DNA from: Atopsyche davidsoni
Lineage: Eukaryota; Arthropoda; Insecta; Trichoptera; Hydrobiosidae
Direction of reading: 5' to 3'
NCBI GenBank assembly: GCA_022113835.1
Contig: JAILWY010000022.1
Coordinates: 5,022,001-5,086,000 of the forward strand
Length of the DNA stretch: 64,000 nt
Program-made: the position numbers and the translations under genes
Notes under the pieces: generated by a model
What the model was told of the DNA's origin: nothing
The model's database searches: none
Seen by the model: the letters and a program-made list of their open reading frames with translations, nothing else
In this document: piece by piece, positions 25,585-36,181 of the stretch
Layout: the number at the start of each line of letters is the position of its first letter
Numbering within the stretch: position 1 is the first letter of the stretch

Positions 25585-26160
25585 TGCAGCTGTGTTAGCG
25601 GTCGGGACACCAGCTCTCTAAGCTCTGCGAGTTTTTCTTTGTTATTTTATTTAGGGTCAATTTTGTAAATATAATTAAAATGTAATCAGTTAACTGTAAA
25701 GCATAATGCAAACAATAACATAACACATTGATCGTTTGGTATATACAACTGCTAAGAACAGCTCAGCACATATTTTTTTTTTACAAACACAAATCTTCTT
25801 CTTCTGGTGCCTCTCCGCATAGGAGGCTGGTGACCATTTCATTGAATATATTTCTATTCTGGGTCAGTCTCAATAATTCAGCCGTACTTCTAAGTTCCAG
25901 CCACTGGCGTAAAATACAAAAGCAAATAAACTATAACTATTTGAGTTCTAAGTAATACTTCAGTGTGGTGACATGCAATGAGCTCCAAATCTGAGCAACT
26001 CATTTCATTCAATACATATAAAGAGAACTGCATAACTTACAAACTATAAGAAAAATCTATTAAGTATTTTTTTCATGTAATTCTGTATTGTTTGCACTTT
26101 AACATTTGAAATATAACTAATACATATATTTATCAAAAATGGACCCAATAAAAGTGTGCT
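25585..26160 (+). other. 3' UTR of TTC1-like gene
   Basis: Extends from the stop codon to a plausible polyadenylation signal AATAAA at 26147-26152, followed by a GT-rich stretch. It includes an antisense copy of the retroelement-like tail at 25797-25915. Confidence 0.45.
25797..25915 (-). repeat. Retroelement-like coding tail, copy 2
   Basis: On the minus strand this reads RQWLELRSTAELLRLTQN, then RNIFNEMVTSLL and GEAPEEED. It aligns to copies at 21270-21357 and 63010-63172 and lies antisense in the TTC1-like 3' UTR. Confidence 0.5.
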
Positions 26161-26483
26161 AGTAGTCTCGTGGGCTCCTGGTGTACTCTAGACCTCAGGG
26201 AGGCACGTGAGACGTTGCATGTCTCATTACATTGAGAAACGTTGCCAAAATACTAACCGATATTTTATCCATATTTTTACATTTTCTTCTATAAATGTCG
26301 TCTATTAGCACAAACGAGAAAAACTTTTATGCTGCATTTATGTTATTGAATATCTCCTGTCAGGACTTTATTTTTATTAAATACCAGGAATCATATAAAA
26401 TTAAAGCGCTATTATTGTACATTAATTAGTAAGGTTACAAAAACTAATACTTTTATGATAATCTAAGATAGTTGATGGTTTAG

Positions 26484-26613
26484 CCATAGACCACTGTAGA
26501 AGAGTGTAGAAATGTTGCGTGAAAAATATTTTGATAAAAAAAGGCCAGAGCAGTCAAATTGGTTTGAAAATGGTCCAACCACCAAACTACACTCTCGTAC
26601 TGCGGTTCTATGG
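26484..26613. mobile_element. MITE-like element with 27-bp imperfect terminal inverted repeats
   Basis: The left end CCATAGACCACTGTAGAAGA pairs with the right end, whose reverse complement begins CCATAGAACCGCAGTACGAG; both then continue GTGTAG. Total 130 bases with no coding capacity. Flanks read TTAG and TTAT, compatible with a TA duplication, but the family is not recognised. Confidence 0.55.
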
Positions 26614-28696
26614 TTATTGTGTAATAATGTGTTTTACTTAAACGATGTGTAAAATTTTGAAGCTAGATATTTAATGTTTATATGTTGTTCATGTTGTCAC
26701 TGCCAGGTTCAAAGTTTTATTCCCCACATGGAAGGACTCTGCAGCCATGTTGTCACTAATATTCCTTTATCACAAATAAAGCTTTTCTGCGTTCACAAGT
26801 TATGAAGTATGCGCCATTCTTTGGGTCCAATTTTAATTCAAATATTGTAAATACCTATTTTGCTTTAGGTGCAAACGGTTTTTAATTTCTTTATGATAAC
26901 CATAAAATCACATCAAAAGTAGAGTCAATAGATATTTTATTCGTTAGGATTAGGGTTTGGTACTGCGAAGTCTGTCACACATTTCATGTTAATGTGCAAT
27001 CAACTTATCAAAAATGTATCACCAGTGCAGCACTATACACCTTACCTCTTCCATAGTACCTAAGAAATGAAAGGCAACTCCTATCTCTGTAAAAATTTAT
27101 TATTAAGATGAAATCTGTCAACTCTAATGTAAGATACTCAGTAGTTTGCACCGAAAGCAAGGTGTTGGTAAATCCACAGCTTATCTTGTTGACTATGTCA
27201 ATGATCTTCCGTGAAGTCTTGATTTGGAATATTCTTGATTGTAGTATATCTTATTATATTCGTTATTTCTCTTTGCTTAGCTTAAGAATTGAAGAATTCT
27301 TTGAGTGTAATGAGCGCATATCATCTATGACCGATGATTGATGATGTATATGCTGGGAGTGTGGAGTGATCGTCGAAGTGGATGCTTGTTTTTCTATTTG
27401 GTTGCATCGGTGCCTTTTGTTAAATAACTGTTAGCTAGACCAGAGAGTATTTCACAAATGTCATAATAGTAAATTAGAACAAATGCTTTACCGTTGTGAA
27501 AGATGTTATTTTTATTATTAAATAATCAAAAAAATTTCAACTGAATTTTATTTATTAATATTGCTTACCTCAATTTGTTTTTTTTTTTAATAATGCAAAA
27601 ACTTTAGATTTGCATTATCTAGGTAGCAATTTCAAAATGCAAATTAGAAAAAGTCACAAAAGAACGATGAAAAAGAATCCTTTTCCTAAAACTGACGAAT
27701 TGGTTTTTAGTGATAGTAAATGTATTTTAGACCATCTAGACCAGCCATACTCAACCTGCAGCCCAAAATATTATTATCCCAAAATTAAATATGCAAAAAA
27801 TGTATACAGAAATCAGCAGTAATTGGCAATATGGCAGTGCATAATTTGATATGTCTCTGGCATTTGTCTTATTATTTACAGGTAAATAACAAGGATGTTT
27901 TCTGCACCTACATAAAAATAATTTATTTCTCAAAGGCAATCGATTCACACATGTCTCTAGTTGTCTATAAGTCCAGGTATGTCGCTGGTTTATAGAACTC
28001 ACAAATCATCGGTTTATAACTTTATTAAAACCTTGAAAAAATAGACTCGTCTGTCATGTCACAAGCTGTTACATCTATTTTATAAAAAAAAAAAAAAAAA
28101 ATTGATTAATTTATGATTGTAATAATTTTATATAAATAATAGAATAATTAAAAAACCAATTAATTTAATTTGTCTTATATGCAGAAAGATATATAACTCC
28201 AACCTGACAGATTTATAAAGGAAACAAACAGCTTGAAATTGAATTTTTCACTTTGAAAAAATAAATAATTAAAATAAAATTGATAATTTTCTGTTTTCAT
28301 TGAACAAGTGAATACGGTCACCCTATGGTTGGGGAGTAAAAACTCCACAAGAGTGTTGATTCTACCAGAACTCTTTTTCCTGATAAAAAAACCGAGTACC
28401 TACATACTCTACCTTGTCTTCGGCAATCGACCACCAATTGATAGTCACGGTTATTCTTCGTCAATCGATTCTTCATCATCAACCGCAAGTTGTGTGCATC
28501 AATTCCTGAAAAATTGGCTGATTAAATTGAATAATTATCGGCAAGCTATCAGATATGCCACACACATTGCATGAAACGCTATCTAACTAACCAACGATTA
28601 GTATTGTTAACGATGTATAACACATTTTTAGATCGTTTTTTAAAAAAATGGCGTTTTATTAGAACCGTTTGTTCAACATATTTGATACGGTTCAGG

Positions 28697-28745
28697 GGTT
28701 AGACTTCGATCGAGGTCCCCGGTTCGATTCCCGTCCTGACGGCGA
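28697..28745 (+). repeat. SINE-like fragment with Pol III B box
   Basis: Contains CCCCGGTTCGATTCCCG, matching the Pol III B-box consensus GGTTCGANTCC, preceded by a degenerate A-box string (CGGTTCAGGGGTTA) only about 20 bases away. The spacing is too short for a functional tRNA, so a tRNA-derived SINE relic is favoured. Confidence 0.45.
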
Positions 28746-28914
28746 ACGCCAAGCCGGCGACCACTTCAGAAGACGATTTGCATTTACATCGCAATATAAA
28801 GTAAATAGCTCTTTAATTAGTGACACGGGCTGATTAACCGTCGAGGGCGCGGAAGTGGGGTGCAATTATTTTTGATTCCTCGAGTGGGGCCGGAGACGCC
28901 AACCAATGGCGCGC

Positions 28915-28971
28915 CGGGGCGGGGCGGGGAGGGCGGGGCGGGGAGGGGAGGGGCGGGGCCGGCCGGGGCGG
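28915..28971 (+). promoter_or_regulatory. Cluster of GC boxes (Sp1/KLF-type)
   Basis: Five or more overlapping GGGGCGGGG or GGGGAGGGG cores within 57 bases. Such clusters mark promoters or GC-rich enhancers; no transcript start can be assigned here. Confidence 0.45.
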
Positions 28972-29348
28972 CATCATTGTATACATCAACTGCATTGAGA
29001 GTGTTAGATATACATCAACAATAATGCTACTAGCTCTATCTACTGCTAAAAAATAAATTTAATTAAATATAAAATGGGTATGTTCAAATTGGTTCACAGG
29101 TATTTCAACGCTCACTCGCATGTGCCAACAATACTTGTTTACGGTAGAATACTATTTTTCGATAAAATGCAATTAATCAGGGGAAAGTCTGAAATTCAGT
29201 TTTGTTTAATGAGCATGAGCATTCTGGAGTGTGGCGCATCAGCCCCGGCCCGGTGCTGCTCCCGCACGGAGACTCATCGCTCATCCCGGAGGAGCCTCCG
29301 CCGTCGGGCCCGCGGCGGGGACCAATCCGGAGAAGCTCCGCCCCGGCC

Positions 29349-29413
29349 GGGGGGAGTCGGGGGGAGTCGGGGGGAGTCAGGGGGAGCCAGGGGGAGCCCG
29401 GGGGAGCCTGGGG
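29349..29413 (+). repeat. 10-bp G-rich tandem repeat with G-quadruplex potential
   Basis: About seven units of GGGGGAGTCG or close variants. Each unit contributes a run of four to six guanines, which easily satisfies the pattern for intramolecular quadruplexes. It lies inside a GC-rich patch (29.23-29.53 kb). Confidence 0.8.
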
Positions 29414-30761
29414 CCCTCCCGAGGTGTCTCCAGTCGCAGTGCCGCCGCTCCCGGGAACGGTCCTCCGCGCCAGCCCGACCCGCGCCCGCACCTCCGTCGT
29501 CGTCCGAACGAGGTGCTCCTCTCTTGTACGAGAACGGCTGATCGTCTCTGTCAAGTTGTTGTTGCAGAATAAACGTACTATTATATTATTTATATATGGA
29601 GCACGTTTCAAACTGTAAGAATCACAAAACAAACGGAGGCCCGAGGTGGTTCGAAGCACGTACCTAATGTAAATATTTGAACAAAATATAATAAACCGGC
29701 GGGTCGATCGCATCATGAAGTGGTCGTCAGCTCGACATCCAAGCGAATACCAAAGCCACTCGTTTATCCCAGTTAACAGTAAAATAATCTATGTTTTCAT
29801 ATAAGCACAATTTGCTTCGGGTAGGTCTCTTGAATAGAATGATCAAATTGAACTTTATCATCCGCTATTGGTAATTTAAAAAAAATGTTTTACACGCGGT
29901 GTACTCGACAGTGCTGTGCAGTGGGTCATTAGATAATTAACAAAAACCCAACATCATTATAAATGTAAGAATTAGTGTAGATTAATTAAAATTAAATATT
30001 AATTCGCTTTAAATGTATATTATAAGACTCGCATTAGTTTCTTCGAAAATCTGACCGTGCAGCTCTGGACCGCGCATTGAACACACCATGAGATAAAAAA
30101 GAAAACATTTTTAAAAAATTACAAATGTCTTGAGCTATTTTTATGCAACTTATTTTAATATCTTAAGTAATCGAATGAATTGTACGCCACTGGCTTCAGA
30201 TTTTTTTTCGCTGGTTTAATCAGTATTTATTTTTACTGGGTAGGTATACACGGTGTTGACACTCAAATTTGATTAAAAACTAGCGGTTACCTAGTTTTGC
30301 TGTTATTTTATTTAACCTTTAGTGTTAACTCAAATAAAATCGGTAATCTCAAAATCAAACATGGTGTAATACAAAGTAAACACGCGCGCCGCCTCGCCGA
30401 ATCTTACAAATGTTTGTCTCATTTAAATGCATCCATGCATTAAAACGTGACAAAACTATTTTCCAATATACTTTTAACATATTTGACAAATTTTGATATA
30501 TTAACGGTGACATCGTCTCTCAATTGCAGTTTTGTGGCACTTCGCGGGTGGCGAGCACTGGGTTTCGGGCTTAGGTCAGCATTTTTCTTCAAAAGATGAA
30601 ATATAACTTTAAACTTATCAGAAAAAAATCGATGATGCTGTAAAAGACTTCGGGATATTTAAATATCATATTCAATTGGTTAACATTATATTTGAGTCAC
30701 ATATTTGCAATTTAAATTTCACTGCATTTTTCGGATACAAAAATCTGCATCAAAACTAATC

Positions 30762-30977
30762 TCGATAAATTAAAGGAATTTTTTGTATACTTCACATGAG
30801 TTTATTTATTTTCAGCATAACTAGTTTCGACCATAACCTGGTAATTATCAGATGCAGAATAAACTAATCAGTTAGTTTATTCTGCATCTAATGATGACCA
30901 GGTTATGGTCAAAACTAGTTATACTGAAAATAAATAAACTCATATGGAGTATACAAAAAAATCCTTTCATTTATCAA
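30762..30977. repeat. 216-bp near-perfect palindrome (foldback element)
   Basis: Two arms of about 104 bases (30762-30865 and 30874-30977) are reverse complements with few mismatches, around an 8-base spacer. Each arm contains GTATAC, GAGTTTATTTATTTTCAG, AACTAGTTT, CCATAACCTGGT and TGCAGAATAAACT. This is either a foldback transposon or two head-to-head copies of one short element. Confidence 0.85.
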
Positions 30978-31439
30978 TAATATGGATCTTCACCAAGCAC
31001 ATGCCTTGTTCATCAACAATAAAACTAATCTTGCCATAATCTTAAGACACCGAGCTCTCGACCGTGCACACATTGACCCCCTATGAAATAATTTATTTTC
31101 TCTTCACTAATGTATTAAAGAGCGCACAGCTCGATAAGTACAAGTTGCAATAGTTCTAAATAAATATAAATGTAGATACAAAACGGGCAAACCAATTATT
31201 TAAAAATATTTATATTTTTTTGAAACAAATACAGTAAAAGCAGTACCCCTAAACTTTCATTCTCGTGGAGTCTACGCGTGGACGAAAGTTGCAGGACTGC
31301 AACCCTTCAATAAACAACGTATCAGGGACAGGTTTCTTGTGCCGGAGGCCGCAACGAGCCGTTTGCCACCTACTTTGACATAGTGGTGGTTGTAACAGTC
31401 CTCGTTCAAATTACGAGTGGACACATTTCATATCCATCT

Positions 31440-31600
31440 GCTATAGACGGTGCAAAAGTATTATCGTACATAGAGTTGTGATTTTTTTATACCTGAAGTG
31501 ACCAGCCTTCCCGCTGCCCGAGTGGGTGTCTCCGTGCGCGTGCTGAAGAAACCGAGAGAAAACCGACCGGCCGATCTGCGCCCAGCAGCTGTGCACCGGG
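31440..31600 (+). other. Candidate non-coding first exon upstream of sim
   Basis: The sequence ends with GCTGTGCACCGG followed by a strong donor GTGAGT at 31601, and the preceding 100 bases are GC-richer than the flanks. The left end is arbitrary. It would be a 5' UTR exon for a plus-strand transcript, most simply sim. This rests on a single donor-like site and is weak. Confidence 0.22.
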
Positions 31601-33139
31601 TGAGTCCCTATTTTACTATATTTTGGAATACTCCGTCTTCTGCAAACCCCCGCGGTATGAATTAGTGCTCTTTTGAATCGATAAAGCTCGATCGCAGGGA
31701 AAATGCGAAATACCCGAGGCGGACCTCAACGAACTCTCCACCTCGGAGGGGGAGCGGTCGGAAGGCTCACTCGCAGCCCGACGGTCGGATCCTCGCTTCG
31801 ACGATTCGCTCGCGGTCAGTCTCAGCTTTGGCCAGAAAGTACAATAGAATCTTTCAGATTTGAAGTTATTAATTATGGGTTCAGGTTTATATTTGGGGGC
31901 GGTTTTTTTTCCGGTTGTCAATCGATCAATGTCGCATTCTGTTCTCCTACCGCACACCTCTTCAGCGCCAGGTGGTCGTCCGGAGGCGGCCGGCGAAGGG
32001 CGCGCCCCATTGGCCGGCCGAGGAGGGGCGGCTCGGCAGCCGGCCTATCGCGGGGCGGGCCAGCCACCCCTAATCTACCTGCGCCACACAAAACAATTCT
32101 CCAACGCTACATTTTCGTCAGCATTTTATTTTTAAAAGAATATACGGAATGCCCCATCCGGAGAGGGGCGCTCGAGTGTCCGCACATACCGAAGCCCGTG
32201 CTCGATACCGCCCACAATTTCCACGCATCTAGCACAGGTGAGGCGGCATTTGTGGCCCCTTGCATTTATCGATTCACGTTCTCGCTCAGTTGCAGACCCT
32301 CGGCGGCCGAGCGCGCGACCCGGGAGCGGGTTGAAATCTGTATCCAGAAAAAAAATCGGGGACTTTGTTGTCGTCTCAATGCGTTACGTAATTTGAAATA
32401 TACCTAAATTTTCACTATTAATTTTTTTAAATTGTAACAGACTTTTTAGGTAAACTTGAACTTACTTTACGCCACAGAGTCCAAGGCGCGAGAGTTCCAA
32501 CCTGACCCAACCGAATTACTATGTTATTGCTGTTACCTTTATCGTGCCCACAGTATTGGGGGAGTCGGATTCACCTATGGAACTATGTTTTTTTCCCGAT
32601 ACCGGTGGGATTCGAGCCCCCGGCCGCGGTTGCCGCAGCTCGACGCTTTGCCCGATTGAACCTCGGTATTTATTTATTTTAAATATAAATAAAAGATATG
32701 TTAAATTAAATGCATCGGAACCAGTGGCGTGCGGAGAGCTCAACATCTGCAGGCGGGTGCAGGGTTCGGTACTGGAGGAGAGTTTCGCAATTCGTCGCCA
32801 CGCTCCTTGCAAAAGAGCCTCTCGAAGACATTGAGCCGCGAGAATGCCCGCGAGCCTGGGCTATTTTGCTTTAAAAATAGTTACAGCGGGTAGCGAGTGA
32901 CACCACCGATACAGTTTGTTTTGTGTATTTGTATTTCCCGTCTTATATTGTAAACAACCAAAACGGACAGGGTGCCTACTCGAATAATTTCTCGGAGATG
33001 AAGCGTTTCAATAAATATTCTGCCGTGCCACGGGCGCGCTGGGTCCTTAAATTGCGTGTTATTCGTTTTATTAAATTTATTATTATTGAACGTCCACACA
33101 TGTAATGCTCATTTTGAAAACTATATATGCATAGTTAAA

Positions 33140-33260
33140 TAATCAATATTTTTGACAGAGAGTACTTTTATTTAATATTTAAAAGATAATAAAATACTTG
33201 AGTGATTTTTCCACGTGTTAATTTTTATTGGTGACCGGTTTCGCAAACCTTTCCCGTATA
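33140..33260 (-). repeat. Dispersed repeat family A, inverted copy
   Basis: Reads AATATTTTTGACAGAGAGTACTT, then ATACTTGAGTGATTTTTCCACGTG, TTTTTATTGGTGACCGGTTTCGC and AACCTTTCCCGT, nearly the same as 53147-53260. A short (TA)n tract follows. Confidence 0.7.
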
Positions 33261-35991
33261 TATACATATATATATATATATAATAATAATATACAATAAA
33301 AAAATGAAAATACGGAACATGTCATAAAACAGAACACGAGTCACGCGACATGTGTTGGAAATAATATTTTCCGAAAGGAGTCTCCGGACGGGAAGGCCGC
33401 GCTATCTGCGATCTGTGTCACCCGACACCAGCGCCCGCGGACCCGCATCGCGCCCCCGTGAGAGCGGCAGCTGAGCAGGAAGCCGCGCAGCCCCCGTCAG
33501 GTGCGGCCCCGGCCCCGCGCAAATATGGGCGCGCACCTCCTCGAGCGGCGAGGGCCAAACAGACCAAAAAAAGAGATTAGTTTTGTTTTGACAGAGAGAG
33601 ATATATTTGTCTTTCAAGAGGTACTAAATTTCCAGGCTTCCGACGGTAACTCGACTTGACGCCCGAGAAAATCCAAACGGAATCCGACATCGAAGCGCAT
33701 GAAGGATTTTTGCGGTCGCAATCCAAAAAAAGCAATAATAAAATCGGGCGAGAGTCGTCTGCTCGCGAGTCGAGTTACTGGCGCTGGCGCTTCCTTGCGA
33801 GAGCACCCGTAACTCTCGAGTTGTCCTAAATAATAATTCCCGGTTATCGCCGCCTGGTCCTTCTCGACCGCCGAGACCTTGTCCCTGACTGAAAATTTAA
33901 ATCGTAATAAGCGAGAATGTAACATGTCGCCTTATTTTGGCACAATCCCAATAACAATTGCAGTATTTGAATACAACCGAATGTATATCGTCTGAGTGGC
34001 TCGCAGGCACGGGTCGAGTGCACTTCTCGAGCTCGAGGCGCCGGACTGCGTCCCTCGAGGTCCAGCGCTCGAGGCGAGGCGCCGGGGATTCCTTTGTCGG
34101 GCTCGCGCGCCGATCCCTCGGCGACCCGCGCGGGGTCAGCGCGGGCCCGGCGAGGCAAAAAGTCCGCGAGGCTTCTCAAGCCGAGAGCGTCTCCCCGAAG
34201 TCCTTCGGTGATCCCTTCCCATCGAACGAACCTTTTTTCCCTATCGAGGCATTTCGTGTTAGTATGTTTTAAACTAAACGATTCCTCCCCAAACGACCGT
34301 CCCTCCCCGCCTCTTACGAGACGGGCGGAGATCGTGCAGCGCGTCCTCGTAGCCCCATAAATATGCGGGAATTTGAATCGTTATTCCAACCATGAAACCG
34401 AGGTCAGGAAGTGTTCAGGTTATCTATTTAATTTAATAAAATAAAATTTATATATAAGTTGACATTGCGGGTGAATTAATTGATTAAAACCGACTTAAGC
34501 TAACGTTTACTTTCGAATGCGTTTGTAAAAATATATTTGTTGAAACGATACTACCGAAATGAAGAGAAATACGATTGGTTAGATTTTATTGTGACAGATT
34601 GAATACAATTAGTAAAATTGTTTGCTCATATTTTGAAAGCACGCTATTGCTTCCTTGTAGCCGGCTCGAGTGAGGGGTTTCTCTTCATCCCGGCAAACGC
34701 GAACCACGCTTTGAGGAGAATGGCGAATCCAATCGGCGCTCCGCTAGCCGGTGCCGGGGGGGAGGGGCGGGGGCGGGGGAAGGGGCCCGGCGGCTCCTCT
34801 GCTCCTCTGCTCCTCGGCGGAGACTGACAGGCGGGGGGGGAGGGGGGCCGCGCGTCCCCTCGTCTGCCGGTTTCCGTTAGAGCTGTCGATACTTCCTTGA
34901 AAGCGCGTCCTCCAGCCGAACAATGACTTTATCGGAGCTATTATCTGGCGATTACTGATCTCGCCCCGATGCCGGCGCGCCGGTCGACCCGCCTGCATGC
35001 CGAGACGACTCTCGAGGGGGTCTTCGATAAATAATTTAGCTCGCGGGGCATTTTCACCCCCCGGCGGAGGGGTCGGGGTCTAAAAAAATCGCTCGCCGAC
35101 CGCGGTCCCGAGTTCGAGTCCAGGCGCGATCGATTTTTTTTTCAGATTCAAATGAATGCTATCCCGGAAAGATGATCCGGCGGTTGTCACTCTGAGTGCC
35201 CTCGGCCGCGCGGGACGGCGCGATCGGGAGCTCTACTCGTGATTGTTTGGGTTCGAGCGGCTCCAACTCGACGGACAAAAATGAATAGGGGCGGTAGAAT
35301 ATTCCCCATTTTCGTAGTTTACCTCGCTGTGCTCGTGGAAATTATAAAAAAAAGTATTTCCTCAGTCCTCTCTCCGAGGGACCTCGCGGCTCGCCGCTGA
35401 ACGCGAGGCCCTTGGTGATTTACAATAACGAGGAGTTCTAGACGAGCGATACGATGAATGCACACGGAAATGAGGAATTTATAATTTGATGACGAATGCT
35501 CGAATCGTAAATTTGACACCTAGAGATGCTCGGCCGATGCGCTGGCCGCTAGGAGCCCCGCCGCCCGCGCGTCCCTGCCGGAGTGACGGAGTCGCGGAGT
35601 CGCGGAGTCGCGGCCTTGACCCTTCTCGCACCCGTATGCTTCATGGGGATGGCCGCTTTCTTCGGTCGAGGAACCCCTCAGCGAAACACATCTGCGGGAG
35701 AAAACTCGCGTCCCTTGCTAGGTTCTGTAGTAACGGGAACTTTTCACAAATTAATATATTTCCACAATGCAAGCATAATTACAATAAAATAACAAAAAAC
35801 TACCGGAGCTAGCAAATAAAATTTAAAATCGCTGCACTTGATGACTCGAAGAAAAGGCCTTCCTGTTTTTTTTTCATATAAAATAATTATGACCTGAATA
35901 AGAAAAATAAATATACGAGTTTACTGCGAACTGTCCGGAAGACGACCGTCAATCGAATGCGCGCATTAGCAGCGCAGCGCTTTTTTACCGG

Positions 35992-36181
35992 GTGAGGACG
36001 CCGAGCCGCGCCCGGCGCCGCCACTCGCCCGCCCGACCGCGCCGCCAGCCGCACTGCCGCACTCCCGCACTCCCGCGCTGCCGCACTCCCGCACTCCCGC
36101 ACTCCCGCAGAGCCCCGACCACCCCGACCGGCTCAGCCTCGCGCTTCATCCCGGAGGGCGGGAGAGCCTCCGCCATGAAAA
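35992..36181 (+). CDS. sim: Candidate alternative first coding exon of sim (a)
   Basis: An ATG at 36175 is followed after 7 bases by a strong donor (GTGAGT at 36182). The resulting phase-1 end joins the acceptor at 44802 to give [11 protein letters not shown] in frame with the bHLH start MKEKSKN. The same frame stays open back to an ATG at 35992, which would add 61 Arg/Pro-rich residues through a 9-bp repeat. In Drosophila sim uses separate early and late promoters, so alternative first exons are expected; whether this one is used is inferred from phase and donor only. Confidence 0.35.
36050..36110 (+). repeat. 9-bp minisatellite CGCACTCCC
   Basis: About seven units of CGCACTCCC or one-base variants (CGCACTGCC). 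The 9-base period keeps all frames open. It ends 65 bases before the candidate start codon at 36175. Confidence 0.85.

Larger units (their letters stand above)
26161..31440. other. Gene-free spacer between TTC1-like gene and the sim locus
   Basis: No coding exons recognised. It holds a 130-bp inverted-repeat element (26484-26613), a SINE-like B-box fragment (28697-28740), a cluster of GC boxes (28915-28971), a G-rich tandem repeat (29349-29413) inside a GC-rich patch with open but unrecognisable frames, and a 216-bp palindrome (30762-30977). The rest is AT-rich. Confidence 0.5.

Noticed and set aside
28697..28745. Possible functional tRNA gene at the B box
   Set aside because: The acceptor and anticodon arms do not form and A-box to B-box spacing is too short; recorded as a SINE-like fragment instead.
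29074..29716. Overlapping long open frames (up to 179 codons) on both strands
   Set aside because: All are in a GC-rich patch with a G-run repeat; peptides are low-complexity Gly/Ser/Pro/Arg with no known motif and mutually overlap in several frames.
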